In this document: in pieces, positions 1-10,514 of the stretch
Layout: each line of letters starts with the position of its first letter
Position numbering within the stretch: the first letter of the stretch is position 1
Assembly (NCBI GenBank): GCA_023265995.1
Contig: JAHFSA010000005.1
Location: 176,403 to 240,402 of the forward strand
Reading direction: 5' to 3'
DNA length: 64,000 nucleotides
From: Perlucidibaca sp.
GTDB lineage: Bacteria > Pseudomonadota > Gammaproteobacteria > Pseudomonadales > Moraxellaceae
Program-made: the position numbers and the translations under genes
The notes under the pieces: generated by a model
Seen by the model: only the letters and a program-made list of their open reading frames with translations
Databases searched by the model: none
What the model was told of the DNA's origin: nothing

Positions 1-292
1 GCAAGCGCTGCAGCAGCATGTCGAGCACCACCGGGCCGCCATGGCCCTGAATCTCGACCACGTCTTCGCCGGTGAAGGAATTCGGCGCAGGAAAGCAGAT
101 CAGCAGACCCTCATCGAGCGCTTGCTGTCTGTCATCGAGAAAAGACGTGTAGTAGGCGTGGCGTGGCTGCAGATCTTCGCCACGTGCCGTGATGGCCCGG
201 GCCATGGTCATGGCAGCCGGACCGGAGATGCGGATGATGCCGACCCCGCCGCGTCCGGGCGGGGTGGCAATGGCGGCGATGGTGTCGTTCAC
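1..292 (-). CDS. mnmE: tRNA modification GTPase MnmE (N-terminal part only)
   Basis: MnmE works with MnmG to place the carboxymethylaminomethyl group on U34 of certain tRNAs. Only the first 97 codons are in the window; the gene runs off the left edge. The translation begins [20 protein letters not shown] and continues with the tetrahydrofolate-binding N-domain and the [17 protein letters not shown] segment, both typical of the family. The start is a GTG at 292, 15 bases after the yidC stop, in the usual rpmH-rnpA-yidD-yidC-mnmE order. The GTG fits the known N-terminus, but its ribosome-binding site is weak. The GTPase domain lies outside the window. Confidence 0.9.
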   Translation of the reverse strand, partial: MNDTIAAIATPPGRGGVGIIRISGPAAMTMARAITARGEDLQPRHAYYTSFLDDRQQALDEGLLICFPAPNSFTGEDVVEIQGHGGPVVLDMLLQRL

Positions 293-307
293 GACCGCCG
301 CCAGGGC

Positions 308-2029
308 TTACTTCGCAGCCTTGGCCGCAGCAGTATTTTCGATCTGGCGGGTGATCACCCACTGCTGCGAGATCGACAGCAGGTTGTTGCACAGCCAGTA
401 CAGCACCAGACCTGCCGGGAACCAGAGGAAGAACACCGTGAAGATCACCGGCATCAGCTTCATGACGCGAGCCTGGGCCGGATCCTGCGGAGCCGGATTG
501 AGCATCTGCTGGGTAAACATGCTGACGCCCATGAGCAGCGGCAGGATGAAGTACGGATCCATCAGCGACAGATCCTTGATCCACAGGATCCAGCCGGCAT
601 GGCGCAGTTCCACCGACTCCATCAGCGTCCAGTAGAGCGCGATGAACACCGGCATCTGCACGAGAATAGGCAGACAGCCGCCGAGCGGATTGATCTTTTC
701 CTTCTTGTAGAGCTCCATCATGGCCTGCGACAGCTTGGCGCGATCGCTGCCGAACTGCTCCTTCATGCGCTGCATTTCCGGCATGACCCGGCGCATGTTG
801 GCCATGGAGCGATAGCTCTTGGCGGAGAGATGGAAGAAGGCGCCCTTGACCAGGATCGTCAGCACGACGATGGACCAGCCCCAGTTGCCGAGCAGACCGT
901 GAATGCTCTTCAGCAGCCAGAACAGGAACTGGGCGATGGGCCACAGCCAGCCATAGTCAACCGTCAGTTCCAGACCCGGCGAAATGGCCTTGAGGTGATC
1001 CTGGATCTTGGGACCGGCATAGAAATCCGCATAGACCTGGCCCTGGCCACCAGCAGCGACGGTCAGCGGCGAACCGGTGAACCCGATGTTGTGCTCGGCA
1101 CCATTGCTGTCGTCACGCGTGCTGACGTTGTTGTGGCTGCCCGGTGCCGGAATCCATGCCGAAACGAAGTAGTGCTGAACCATGGCGACCCAGCCACCGG
1201 TGACTTTCTCGTTGACCGGCTTGTCGGCAAACTTGGCCAGCGCCAGCTTGTTGTAGTTCTTGGCCTCGGTCCACCAGGCACCGCCGAGGAAGGTCACCAT
1301 GCCGAAGGAATGATTCTCCGAGCTGGGATCCTTGGCGCTGTCGCGCTTGAGCTGGCCGAAAAGCACGCCGCTCCACGGCTGGGCCGAGTGATTGCGAATG
1401 TCATAGCTGACCTTCACCCGGTAATCGCCACGCACGAAGTGATAGATCTTGCTGACTTCAAGGCCTTCCGGCGTGGTGGTCTTGAGCGAAACATCGAGCT
1501 GCTTCTGATCCGGCGCCATGGTGTAGGACACCTGTTCGGCCTGATAGACCGGGCGACCCTTGGCATTGTCATCGAGACCGCTGAAAGCGGAACCGTCAGC
1601 CTGGGCGCGAATCAGACCGCTCTGCGCGACATAGGTGTGTTGCGGCGAACGATCGAGCAGAACGAACGGAGTCTTGTCTTCCACCGTACGCGTATAGGCC
1701 GGCAGGGCGACACGCACGATGTCGCCACCGGTGGTATCGATCTGCATGTCGAGGACGTCGGTCACTACGTGGACCACATTGCCTGCGCCAGCTGCCGGAG
1801 TCACCGGCTGGGACTGTGCGCCAGGAGCAACCGGCAGGCCTTCGGCCGTGGCAGCAGGTGCCTGCGGCAATCCACCGGGAATCGCGGCAACGGGAGCGGC
1901 CTGGGCCGAAGCAACGGCTTCGCTGCTTGCAGCATCACGGTTCGGTGCGTAGTCACGCTGCCAGGACAGGAAGAGGAAATAACTGACCACAGCCAGCGCG
2001 ATGAGAATCAGGGTACGACGGATTTCCAT
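308..2029 (-). CDS. yidC: Membrane protein insertase YidC
   Basis: YidC inserts and folds inner-membrane proteins, alone or with SecYEG. The 573-residue product has an N-terminal membrane anchor (MEIRRTLILIALAVVSYFLF), a large periplasmic domain to about residue 340, and the conserved C-terminal bundle of membrane helices, including the cytoplasmic loop ending in EKINPLGGCLPILVQMPVFI. An upstream in-frame start would add eight residues, but the family N-terminus begins at MEIRR and an AGGA lies just upstream. The start is 2 bases after the yidD stop, so the genes are probably translationally coupled. A Lys (LVKGAFF) sits where E. coli has the hydrophilic-groove Arg. Confidence 0.97.
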   Translation of the reverse strand: MEIRRTLILIALAVVSYFLFLSWQRDYAPNRDAASSEAVASAQAAPVAAIPGGLPQAPAATAEGLPVAPGAQSQPVTPAAGAGNVVHVVTDVLDMQIDTTGGDIVRVALPAYTRTVEDKTPFVLLDRSPQHTYVAQSGLIRAQADGSAFSGLDDNAKGRPVYQAEQVSYTMAPDQKQLDVSLKTTTPEGLEVSKIYHFVRGDYRVKVSYDIRNHSAQPWSGVLFGQLKRDSAKDPSSENHSFGMVTFLGGAWWTEAKNYNKLALAKFADKPVNEKVTGGWVAMVQHYFVSAWIPAPGSHNNVSTRDDSNGAEHNIGFTGSPLTVAAGGQGQVYADFYAGPKIQDHLKAISPGLELTVDYGWLWPIAQFLFWLLKSIHGLLGNWGWSIVVLTILVKGAFFHLSAKSYRSMANMRRVMPEMQRMKEQFGSDRAKLSQAMMELYKKEKINPLGGCLPILVQMPVFIALYWTLMESVELRHAGWILWIKDLSLMDPYFILPLLMGVSMFTQQMLNPAPQDPAQARVMKLMPVIFTVFFLWFPAGLVLYWLCNNLLSISQQWVITRQIENTAAAKAAK

Positions 2030-2031
2030 GC

Positions 2032-2280
2032 TTACAGATCCTGTCGGTTGCATGAACCAGGGTAAAAATGCTCGGGTACCGGGTCATAACCACCCGGATA
2101 GCCAGGATGGCAACGCGCCAGACGCTTTCCTGCAAGCCAGCTGCCCTTGACCAGACCGAAACGCTGCACGGCTTCCTCGGCATAGGCTGAACACGAAGGT
2201 TCGTAACGGCAATGCGGTCCCATCATCGGGCTGATCGCATAGCGGTAGAACCTGATCGGCAGCAAGGCGAGGATTTTCAT
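2032..2280 (-). CDS. yidD: Membrane protein insertion efficiency factor YidD
   Basis: YidD is a small membrane-associated protein thought to aid YidC-dependent insertion. The 82-residue product shows the family core: an N-terminal amphipathic segment ending in FYRYAISP, then [17 protein letters not shown] and a [13 protein letters not shown] segment. Its length matches the family. It lies between rnpA (9-base gap) and yidC (2-base gap). Confidence 0.96.
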   Translation of the reverse strand: MKILALLPIRFYRYAISPMMGPHCRYEPSCSAYAEEAVQRFGLVKGSWLAGKRLARCHPGYPGGYDPVPEHFYPGSCNRQDL

Positions 2281-2289
2281 CGACCGTAC

Positions 2290-2682
2290 CTAGGTGTTGT
2301 CGGCTCGGGTCTTGGCCGGCTGGGCCTGTCTGGCCTTGCGCGCCAGTCGCTGAAAACCATCGCGGCTGGTCTCGTGCAGGCTGACATTGTCGAGACGGCC
2401 GACATCCTGCCTTGCCAGGAAGACAATGTCCATGGGAGGAAGCTCAGCCTGCAGCAATCGAAAGTTCTCGCGCACACAACGCTTGATGCGGTTGCGGTCA
2501 ACGGCAAGACGGACTTTCTTCTTGGCGACGATGAAACCAAGGCGGGAATTGGGCGTAGCGGAAGGCACTGCCAGGAGGAGGAAATGGCTCTGGCTGGCCT
2601 TGAACAACGCGCCATCCATGACCCGCTTGAAGTCTGCCGGTGTCAGCAGCCTCAGGGATCGAGGATAGCGCTTGTCGATCAC
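2290..2682 (-). CDS. rnpA: Ribonuclease P protein component
   Basis: This is the protein subunit of RNase P, which assists the catalytic RNA in trimming pre-tRNA 5' ends. The 130-residue basic protein contains the RNR signature (DRNRIKRCVRENFR) and the preceding FIVAKKKVRLAV strand. The start chosen is GTG at 2682, giving VIDKRYPRSLRL, because it is 5 bases after the rpmH stop and matches the family N-terminus. A longer in-frame extension runs through rpmH and is not credible. It is cotranscribed with rpmH. Confidence 0.95.
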   Translation of the reverse strand: MIDKRYPRSLRLLTPADFKRVMDGALFKASQSHFLLLAVPSATPNSRLGFIVAKKKVRLAVDRNRIKRCVRENFRLLQAELPPMDIVFLARQDVGRLDNVSLHETSRDGFQRLARKARQAQPAKTRADNT

Positions 2683-2687
2683 CTGAC

Positions 2688-2822
2688 TCAGACGGTCAGA
2701 CGCTTGCGGCCCTTGGCACGACGACGTGCGAGAACCTGACGGCCGTTCTTGGTGGCCATGCGAGCGCGGAAGCCGTGGGTGCGCTTCTGCTTCAGGGTGC
2801 TGGGTTGAAAGGTACGCTTCAT
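2688..2822 (-). CDS. rpmH: 50S ribosomal protein L34
   Basis: L34 is a small basic protein of the large ribosomal subunit. The 44-residue product begins [20 protein letters not shown] and ends in KGRKRLTV, matching the family over its whole length. It is the first gene of the leftward rpmH-rnpA-yidD-yidC-mnmE operon and has a strong sigma70-type promoter about 50 bases upstream. Confidence 0.98.
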   Translation of the reverse strand: MKRTFQPSTLKQKRTHGFRARMATKNGRQVLARRRAKGRKRLTV

Positions 2823-2869
2823 GATCTGTGATCCGATCTGTCTGGCCCGTCCGGGCGGAAAGGTGCGAA

Positions 2870-2898
2870 ATAGTATGGAAAGCGACCAGTGCTGTCAA
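2870..2898 (-). promoter_or_regulatory. Sigma70 promoter of the rpmH operon
   Basis: Read on the minus strand, there is a perfect -35 hexamer TTGACA (2893-2898), a 17-base spacer and a -10 TACTAT (2870-2875). The predicted start leaves a leader of about 40 bases before the rpmH ATG at 2822. The match to consensus is among the best in the window. Confidence 0.8.
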
Positions 2899-2949
2899 TG
2901 CACTTTCTCGATTGCCTGGTTCCTGCTGCTGCTTTGCCTGGTCTGAAGC

Positions 2950-3313
2950 TCGTTGGCAATTTTTTGTGCACAAGACGAGAGACCATCCTGTCTAACTAAT
3001 CTTATATGAATAGAGAAAAGCGGTTGTTTTGGTTATTAGTGACGAAGGTTTCTGTGGACAAGTCATTTTTACCTTTTTAAATCATGATGTTGAGATACAT
3101 CAAAAGTTGTTCTAAAGGCACCCTTGCAGCCCCGTCAGTTCCTGTGGATGATTGTGGACAACTCCGGCACTCCAAGTTATCCACAGATATCCATGCTCTG
3201 GCTGTCACCTCCATCGACAGCTTTATCCACAGGCAGGAAAACGTGTGGATTTCTTGCTGGTCGGCAGGCTTCGAGGTCCGTAGAATCACGTTTTTGTATG
3301 TGGATAAGGTGTG
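2950..3313. other. oriC: Probable chromosomal replication origin (oriC) with DnaA boxes
   Basis: The 491-base gap between rpmH (2823) and dnaA (3313) holds no gene apart from the rpmH promoter. It has an AT-rich stretch (about 2990-3120), then a cluster of DnaA boxes. Perfect TTATCCACA boxes lie at 3177-3185 and 3223-3231 (plus) and 3299-3307 (minus). One-mismatch boxes lie at 3053-3061, 3143-3151 and 3153-3161 (minus), and a two-mismatch box at 3244-3252 (minus). Gene orientation diverges here. AT-rich unwinding DNA next to clustered boxes beside dnaA is the standard gammaproteobacterial origin layout. The last box overlaps the dnaA ribosome-binding site and may also serve autoregulation. 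Confidence 0.85.
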
Positions 3314-4696
3314 ATGTCAGGTAGTGTTTGGCAGGCCGCCCTTCAGCGTCTGGAAGAAGAATATCCAGTCAATCTTTTTCAGATGTGGATTCGTCCCTTG
3401 CAGGTAGACGAAGGCCCTGGCGTGCTCGAATTGCTCGCGCCCAACCCCTTTTTCGTGCGCCATGTCATGGACAAGTTCATGATGCGCATCCGCGAAATCG
3501 TGCGTGAGGTCTCCGACGGGCATGTCGGTGATGTCACCATCCGGGTCGGCAGTCGTGGCGACAGAATGCCGCGGCAGGCACCTCCTGAAGGCTCTTCCAC
3601 TTCGGCGGCGGCAACGACCCGCGAAAAGCCGCGCACGCCCATGGCTCCGGCTGGCGAGCCAGTTCCCAAGCCTGCAAGCAGCCTCAATCCGCTCTTCACC
3701 TTTGACAATTTCGTTTCCGGCAAGGGTGCCCAGCTCGCGCATGCGGGCTGTCTGCAGGCGGCTGACAACCCCGGTGCGCCGAACTCGAATCCGCTTTTCA
3801 TCTATGGCCCGACGGGTCTCGGCAAGACCCATCTCATGCATGCCGTAGGCAACGAGATCCTGCGCCGAAACCCGAATGCGCGTGTCATGTACCTGACCTC
3901 GGAACGCTTCGTGGGTGACTTCATCACGGCGTTGCAGCGCAACATGATGAACGACTTCAAGCGTCTCTATCGTTCGCTGGACGCCCTGCTGATCGACGAC
4001 ATCCAGTTCTTTGCCAACAAGGAAAGCACTCAGGACGAGTTCTTCCACACCTTCAATTCGCTGCTCGAAGGTTCCCGTCAGATCATCATGACATCTGACA
4101 GAATTCCGAAAGAAATCAATGGGATGGATGACCGCCTCAAGTCCAGGTTTTCCTGGGGGCTGTCGATCCAGGTGGATCCGCCGGACAAGGAAACGCGCGT
4201 TGCCATTCTGCTCAAGAAGTCGCATTCGGCCGGCATAGATCTGCCGCTGGAGCCGGCGCACTTCATTGCCGAGCATGTTCAGGGCAATGTCCGCGAGCTG
4301 GAAGGGGCGCTCAACAAGGTCATCGCGACGGCGCGTTTCCGCGGCTTGCCGGTGACTCTGGAACTGGTGAAGGAAGCCTTGCGCGATGTGCTGCTTGTGC
4401 GCTCGCGGCAGTTTAATATCGACAATATCCAGCGCGTGGTGGCGCAGTACTACCGCATTCCACCGCGTGAACTGACGGGCAAGAAACGCAATCGTTCCTT
4501 CGCCAGGCCGCGCCAGATCGCCATGGCTCTGTCACGTGAACTCACCGGCAACAGCTACCCGGAAATCGGGCTGGCTTTCGACGGACGTGACCACAGCACG
4601 GTGATTCATGCCTGCGACAAAGTGAACGAGCTGCGCGCCTCCGACTCCACCATCAACGAAGACTATAACAATCTGCTGCGCCTGCTACAGGCTTGA
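3314..4696 (+). CDS. dnaA: Chromosomal replication initiator protein DnaA
   Basis: DnaA binds the origin boxes, melts DNA and loads the helicase. The 460-residue product has the N-terminal oligomerisation/DnaB-contact domain (SVWQAALQRLEEEYP), a linker rich in Ala/Pro/Ser/Thr, an AAA+ domain with Walker A GPTGLGKT (about residue 165) and Walker B LLIDDIQFF, and the C-terminal box-binding helix-turn-helix with the signature GRDHSTVIHACDKV. A GTG immediately precedes the ATG at 3314; ATG is preferred, with AAGG just upstream. A perfect DnaA box ends 6 bases before the start, suggesting autorepression. Confidence 0.98.
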   Translation: MSGSVWQAALQRLEEEYPVNLFQMWIRPLQVDEGPGVLELLAPNPFFVRHVMDKFMMRIREIVREVSDGHVGDVTIRVGSRGDRMPRQAPPEGSSTSAAATTREKPRTPMAPAGEPVPKPASSLNPLFTFDNFVSGKGAQLAHAGCLQAADNPGAPNSNPLFIYGPTGLGKTHLMHAVGNEILRRNPNARVMYLTSERFVGDFITALQRNMMNDFKRLYRSLDALLIDDIQFFANKESTQDEFFHTFNSLLEGSRQIIMTSDRIPKEINGMDDRLKSRFSWGLSIQVDPPDKETRVAILLKKSHSAGIDLPLEPAHFIAEHVQGNVRELEGALNKVIATARFRGLPVTLELVKEALRDVLLVRSRQFNIDNIQRVVAQYYRIPPRELTGKKRNRSFARPRQIAMALSRELTGNSYPEIGLAFDGRDHSTVIHACDKVNELRASDSTINEDYNNLLRLLQA

Positions 4697-4714
4697 GCCC
4701 TTGGGAAGATGACC

Positions 4715-5827
4715 ATGAAAGTGTCGATGACTCGTGACCAGTTGTTGAAACCCCTCCAGCAAGTCGCCGGGGTGGTTGAAAAGCGCCAGACCCTGCAGGT
4801 GCTTTCAAATGTGCTGATGGTGGTGGATGGTGGTGAGCTGGCCATGACCGGCACCGACCTCGAGGTTGAACTGGTCGCGCGTCAGAACCTCGACAATGAC
4901 TCGCAGAACGGCCGTGTCACCGTGCCCTGCCGCAAGCTGCTCGACATCTGCCGTGCCCTGCCGGCAACGGCCCAGGTCGAACTCAGTCTCGACAGCCAGC
5001 GTCTGCTGCTGCGCTCCGGCAAGAGCCGCTTCACGCTCGCCACACTGCCCGCCAATGACTTCCCCAACCTGGAAGACACCCTGGCCGGTTCGTTCTCGCT
5101 GAGCCTGTCCCAGAAGGCCCTGAAGCGTCTGATCGACAAGACCTCGTTCGCCATGGCACAGCAGGATGTCCGCTACTACCTCAACGGCATGCTGTTCGAA
5201 GTCACCGAAGGTCGTCTGCGCGTGGTCGCCACCGACGGCCATCGTCTGGCCCTCTGTGATGCACCTATTTCTACACAAGTTCCTGAAAAGGTTCAGGTTA
5301 TTGTTCCGCGCAAGGGTGTTCAGGAGCTCTCGCGCCTGCTCTCCGACGAGGACAGCGAAGTTACTCTGACGCTGGGCAGCAATCATCTGCGCGTGACGGT
5401 CGGCAATGTCACTTTCACGTCCAAGCTGATCGATGGCCGCTTCCCGGATTACGAGCGCGTGCTGCCCAAGGGCGGTGACCGTACCCTCGTGGCCGGCCGT
5501 GAAGACCTCAAGTCCTCGCTGCAGCGTGCTGCCATTCTCTGCAACGAGAAGTTCCGTGGAGTGCGTCTGCAGATCGATGGCGAGCAGCTGCGCATTCTGG
5601 CGACCAACCCGGACCAGGAAGAAGCCGAGGAAGAGCTGCAGGTCGAGTACAGCGGCAAGGAGCTGGAAATCGGCTTCAATGTCGGCTATCTGCTCGACGT
5701 GCTGAACGCCCTCAGTGGCGCCTACACCCGCGCCACCCTCGGCGATACCAACAGCTCGGCGCTGGTGCGCGACAATGATGATGAGCAGGCCGATGCCGTC
5801 TACGTCGTCATGCCGATGCGTCTGTGA
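4715..5827 (+). CDS. dnaN: DNA polymerase III beta subunit (sliding clamp)
   Basis: The beta clamp encircles DNA and tethers polymerase III and repair proteins. The 370-residue product has the usual three-domain length and begins MKVSMTRDQLLKPLQQV. It contains the typical QDVRYYLNGMLFE and VATDGHRLALCD segments and ends in YVVMPMRL. Another ATG lies 6 bases upstream (4709), but the GGGAAG ribosome-binding site at 4703-4708 abuts it, so ATG 4715 has the proper spacing. It is cotranscribed with dnaA and recF. Confidence 0.97.
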   Translation: MKVSMTRDQLLKPLQQVAGVVEKRQTLQVLSNVLMVVDGGELAMTGTDLEVELVARQNLDNDSQNGRVTVPCRKLLDICRALPATAQVELSLDSQRLLLRSGKSRFTLATLPANDFPNLEDTLAGSFSLSLSQKALKRLIDKTSFAMAQQDVRYYLNGMLFEVTEGRLRVVATDGHRLALCDAPISTQVPEKVQVIVPRKGVQELSRLLSDEDSEVTLTLGSNHLRVTVGNVTFTSKLIDGRFPDYERVLPKGGDRTLVAGREDLKSSLQRAAILCNEKFRGVRLQIDGEQLRILATNPDQEEAEEELQVEYSGKELEIGFNVGYLLDVLNALSGAYTRATLGDTNSSALVRDNDDEQADAVYVVMPMRL

Positions 5828-5843
5828 CCTGTAGCCGAGTCTC

Positions 5844-6920
5844 GTGACCCTGGTCCGGCTGGAGATTTCCTGCCTGAGAAATCTCCGGCAGGTTTCCCTG
5901 GAGCCAGGGCCTGTCATCAACATCTTTCACGGTCTCAACGGCAGCGGCAAGACGTCGTTGCTGGAGGCTGTACATCTGCTGGGTCTGGGGCGCTCGTTTC
6001 GCACCTTGAAGGCGCGCCGTCTCGTGCAGGATGATGAGCTTGAGGCCACCATCTTTGGCCGGACAGCGGCAGGCCACAGTCTCGGCATAGGCAAGATGTC
6101 CTCCGGTGAGTCCGTGGTGCGCATCAATGGCGCGCCGGCCGGCAGCCTCGCCGTGCTGGCATCCCATCTCCCGCTGCAGCTCTTTGACCCTTCGTCGTTG
6201 AGCATCATGGACGGCCCCTCTCAGCCGAGAAGGCAGTTGCTTGATTGGGGAACGTTTCACGTGGAACATTCTTTCCACGGCTGCTGGTCGCGTGCTCAAC
6301 GGGCGTTGCAGCAAAGGAATTCGCTGCTCAAAGCTGCTAAAATTTCGCCAATGGAATTGCAGGTCTGGGAGCGGGAATTTGCTGAAGCTGCCCTGCCCTT
6401 GCACCTGGCGCGTCAGGCTTTTGTCGAGAGTTGGCTGCCCTGGCTTGCCGCTGCGCTGACCCGCCTTCTGCCGGACATTCCACTGGATGTTGATTACCAG
6501 CCCGGCTGGAATACCCAGGAATTGTTGGTGGATCTTCTGGCGCAATCACGCGACCGGGACAGGGAGCGTGGCTTCACCCAGATAGGGCCTCATCGCGCCG
6601 ATCTGAAGATCAGGACACAAGGCGTTGCCGTCGATGAGCGCTTGTCGCGTGGCCAGCTCAAGCTGGTGGCCTGCGCGCTCAAGCTGTCGATGGTCCAGCG
6701 TCTGATGCAGGAGGGCATGCGCCCTCTGCTGCTGCTGGACGATCTGGCTTCCGAACTGGATGCCGTGTCGCGCCAGAAGGTTTGCCAGTGGATAGGCGAG
6801 ATGCAGGTTCAGACCTTGATGACCTGCATCGAGCCGTCACAGTTGAAAGATGTGTGGGGCGGGATCCCGCTCAAGTTGTTTCACGTGGAACATGGCTGTG
6901 TCAGTCCGGCGACGGAATGA
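5844..6920 (+). CDS. recF: DNA replication and repair protein RecF
   Basis: RecF is an SMC-like ATPase that helps load RecA at gaps. The 358-residue product has Walker A GLNGSGKTS (about residue 30), an ABC-type signature LSRGQLKLVACALKL and Walker B LLLLDDLASELD. The start is GTG 5844 (MTLVRLEI), 16 bases after the dnaN stop. Two parS-like sequences lie inside the coding region (6253-6268 and 6877-6892), so this gene probably also carries chromosome-segregation sites. Confidence 0.96.
   Translation: MTLVRLEISCLRNLRQVSLEPGPVINIFHGLNGSGKTSLLEAVHLLGLGRSFRTLKARRLVQDDELEATIFGRTAAGHSLGIGKMSSGESVVRINGAPAGSLAVLASHLPLQLFDPSSLSIMDGPSQPRRQLLDWGTFHVEHSFHGCWSRAQRALQQRNSLLKAAKISPMELQVWEREFAEAALPLHLARQAFVESWLPWLAAALTRLLPDIPLDVDYQPGWNTQELLVDLLAQSRDRDRERGFTQIGPHRADLKIRTQGVAVDERLSRGQLKLVACALKLSMVQRLMQEGMRPLLLLDDLASELDAVSRQKVCQWIGEMQVQTLMTCIEPSQLKDVWGGIPLKLFHVEHGCVSPATE
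6253..6268. promoter_or_regulatory. parS: parS-like site inside recF
   Basis: The 16 bases CGTTTCACGTGGAACA match the ParB-binding consensus TGTTTCACGTGAAACA at all but two positions. The CACGTG core is flanked by GTTT on the left and GGAAC on the right. It lies within the recF coding sequence about 3 kb from the origin. Known parS sites cluster near oriC. The parA and parB genes are not in this window. Confidence 0.7.
6877..6892. promoter_or_regulatory. parS: parS-like site at the 3' end of recF
   Basis: TGTTTCACGTGGAACA differs from the consensus ParB site at a single base. It is in the last codons of recF, 50 bases before gyrB, and has the same CACGTG core as the other two copies. Confidence 0.78.
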
Positions 6921-9413
<2,493 letters not shown>

Positions 9414-9419
9414 CCCTGC

Positions 9420-9451
9420 TCCGGAAAGGTTTCACGTGAAACCTTTCCGGA
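9420..9451. promoter_or_regulatory. parS: parS site centred in a perfect 32-bp palindrome
   Basis: Seven bases after the gyrB stop, positions 9420-9451 form an uninterrupted 32-bp perfect inverted repeat with no loop. The central 16 bases (9428-9443 on the symmetry axis) read GGTTTCACGTGAAACC, which is the ParB consensus with both outer bases changed. The extra flanking symmetry (TCCGGAAA on the left) exceeds what ParB needs. There is no T-tract, so a simple intrinsic terminator is less likely, although a cruciform or RNA hairpin could form. Confidence 0.85.
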
Positions 9452-9474
9452 TGCTTCAACGCTCCCGAGTCAGC

Positions 9475-10404
9475 ATGTCAGCCCTCATTCTGGCGCCCAT
9501 GGAAGGACTGACCGATGTCCACATGCGCCACGTCCTTACACAGATCAGTCGCTATGACTGGTGTGTTTCCGAATTCCTTCGCATCACTGATCAGCTGCTT
9601 CCGGCAAGCTGTTTCCTGAATCATTGCCCCGAGCTGGCGCATGGGTCGCGCACGGTCAACGGGACTCCCGTGCATTTGCAGTTGCTGGGCAGCGAGCCGG
9701 AAGTCATGGCCGAAAATGCGGAGCGTGCTGCCAAGCTGGGCGCTGCCGGCATAGACATCAATTTCGGCTGCCCTGCCAAGACGGTGAACAGGCACAGAGG
9801 CGGCGCGGCACTGCTGGGTGAATCAGCGCTCATGCACGACATAGTTGCCAGCGTGCGTCAGGCGGTTCCGGAGGGCACGCCGGTGAGTGCCAAGATACGA
9901 CTCGGCATTGCCGACAGCTCGGCCTTGCTTGAGAACGCGGATGCCATCCACAGCGCCGGCGCCAGCTGGCTGACCATTCATGGCCGCACGCGCGCGCAGG
10001 GCTACCGACCTCCGGTGGACTGGCAGGCCATAGGCCGGGTCAGCAGCCGCTATCCGGACTGGCGCATCATCGCCAACGGCGACATAGGCAGCGCCGCTGC
10101 CGCGGCGCTCTGCCGCGAGGAAAGCGGTTGCGACGACCTCATGCTCGGACGTGCCGCCGTCAGTGAGCCGGATCTGGTGCAGCGCTTGCGCGAGCCCGGC
10201 CTGCCGGCTCTGGACTGGCCGGCAGTCCATGCCTGGCAGATGGTGTTCCTGCAGCGCATGCAGGGTTCCGAGGCCGGAATCGTCGGGCGCTACAAGCAAT
10301 GGCTGGGCATGACGGCGCTGGTCTATGCCGAGGCCGCCGAGCAGTTCCAGCGCGTCAAGCGGGCAAAGCGCATAGCCGAGGTCACGGCAGCCGTCGGAAC
10401 GTGA
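9475..10404 (+). CDS. dusC: tRNA-dihydrouridine synthase, DusC type
   Basis: Dus enzymes are FMN- and NADPH-dependent reductases of tRNA uridines; DusC acts on U16. The 309-residue TIM-barrel protein begins MSALILAPMEGLTDVHMRHV. It has the catalytic cysteine in NFGCPAKTVNRHRGGAAL (Cys99) and the phosphate-binding NGDIGS segment. DusC rather than DusA/B is inferred from the SEFLRIT N-terminal segment and short length. An in-frame start at 9436 would overlap the palindrome; ATG 9475 fits the family. The Shine-Dalgarno sequence is weak. Confidence 0.88.
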   Translation: MSALILAPMEGLTDVHMRHVLTQISRYDWCVSEFLRITDQLLPASCFLNHCPELAHGSRTVNGTPVHLQLLGSEPEVMAENAERAAKLGAAGIDINFGCPAKTVNRHRGGAALLGESALMHDIVASVRQAVPEGTPVSAKIRLGIADSSALLENADAIHSAGASWLTIHGRTRAQGYRPPVDWQAIGRVSSRYPDWRIIANGDIGSAAAAALCREESGCDDLMLGRAAVSEPDLVQRLREPGLPALDWPAVHAWQMVFLQRMQGSEAGIVGRYKQWLGMTALVYAEAAEQFQRVKRAKRIAEVTAAVGT

Positions 10405-10514
10405 TGGCCGGTGTCTTCTGAAATGGCATCGCCTGGTTCGCTGCGCTATCTTCAGTGACATGCCGCGCGACCAAGCGGCGCGTCATTCAAGAGTCATTGG
10501 CCGGGAGCCGCTGC

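Noticed and set aside
41..2065. A 674-codon open frame on the plus strand opposite yidC
   Set aside because: It is antisense to well-conserved yidC and mnmE. Its composition (His/Arg/Gly-rich) is typical of frames that stay open opposite GC-rich genes, and it has no recognisable domain.
4531..4541. GTCACGTGAAC inside dnaA as a further parS site
   Set aside because: Only the core and one arm match the ParB consensus, so the resemblance is likely due to codons for SRELT.
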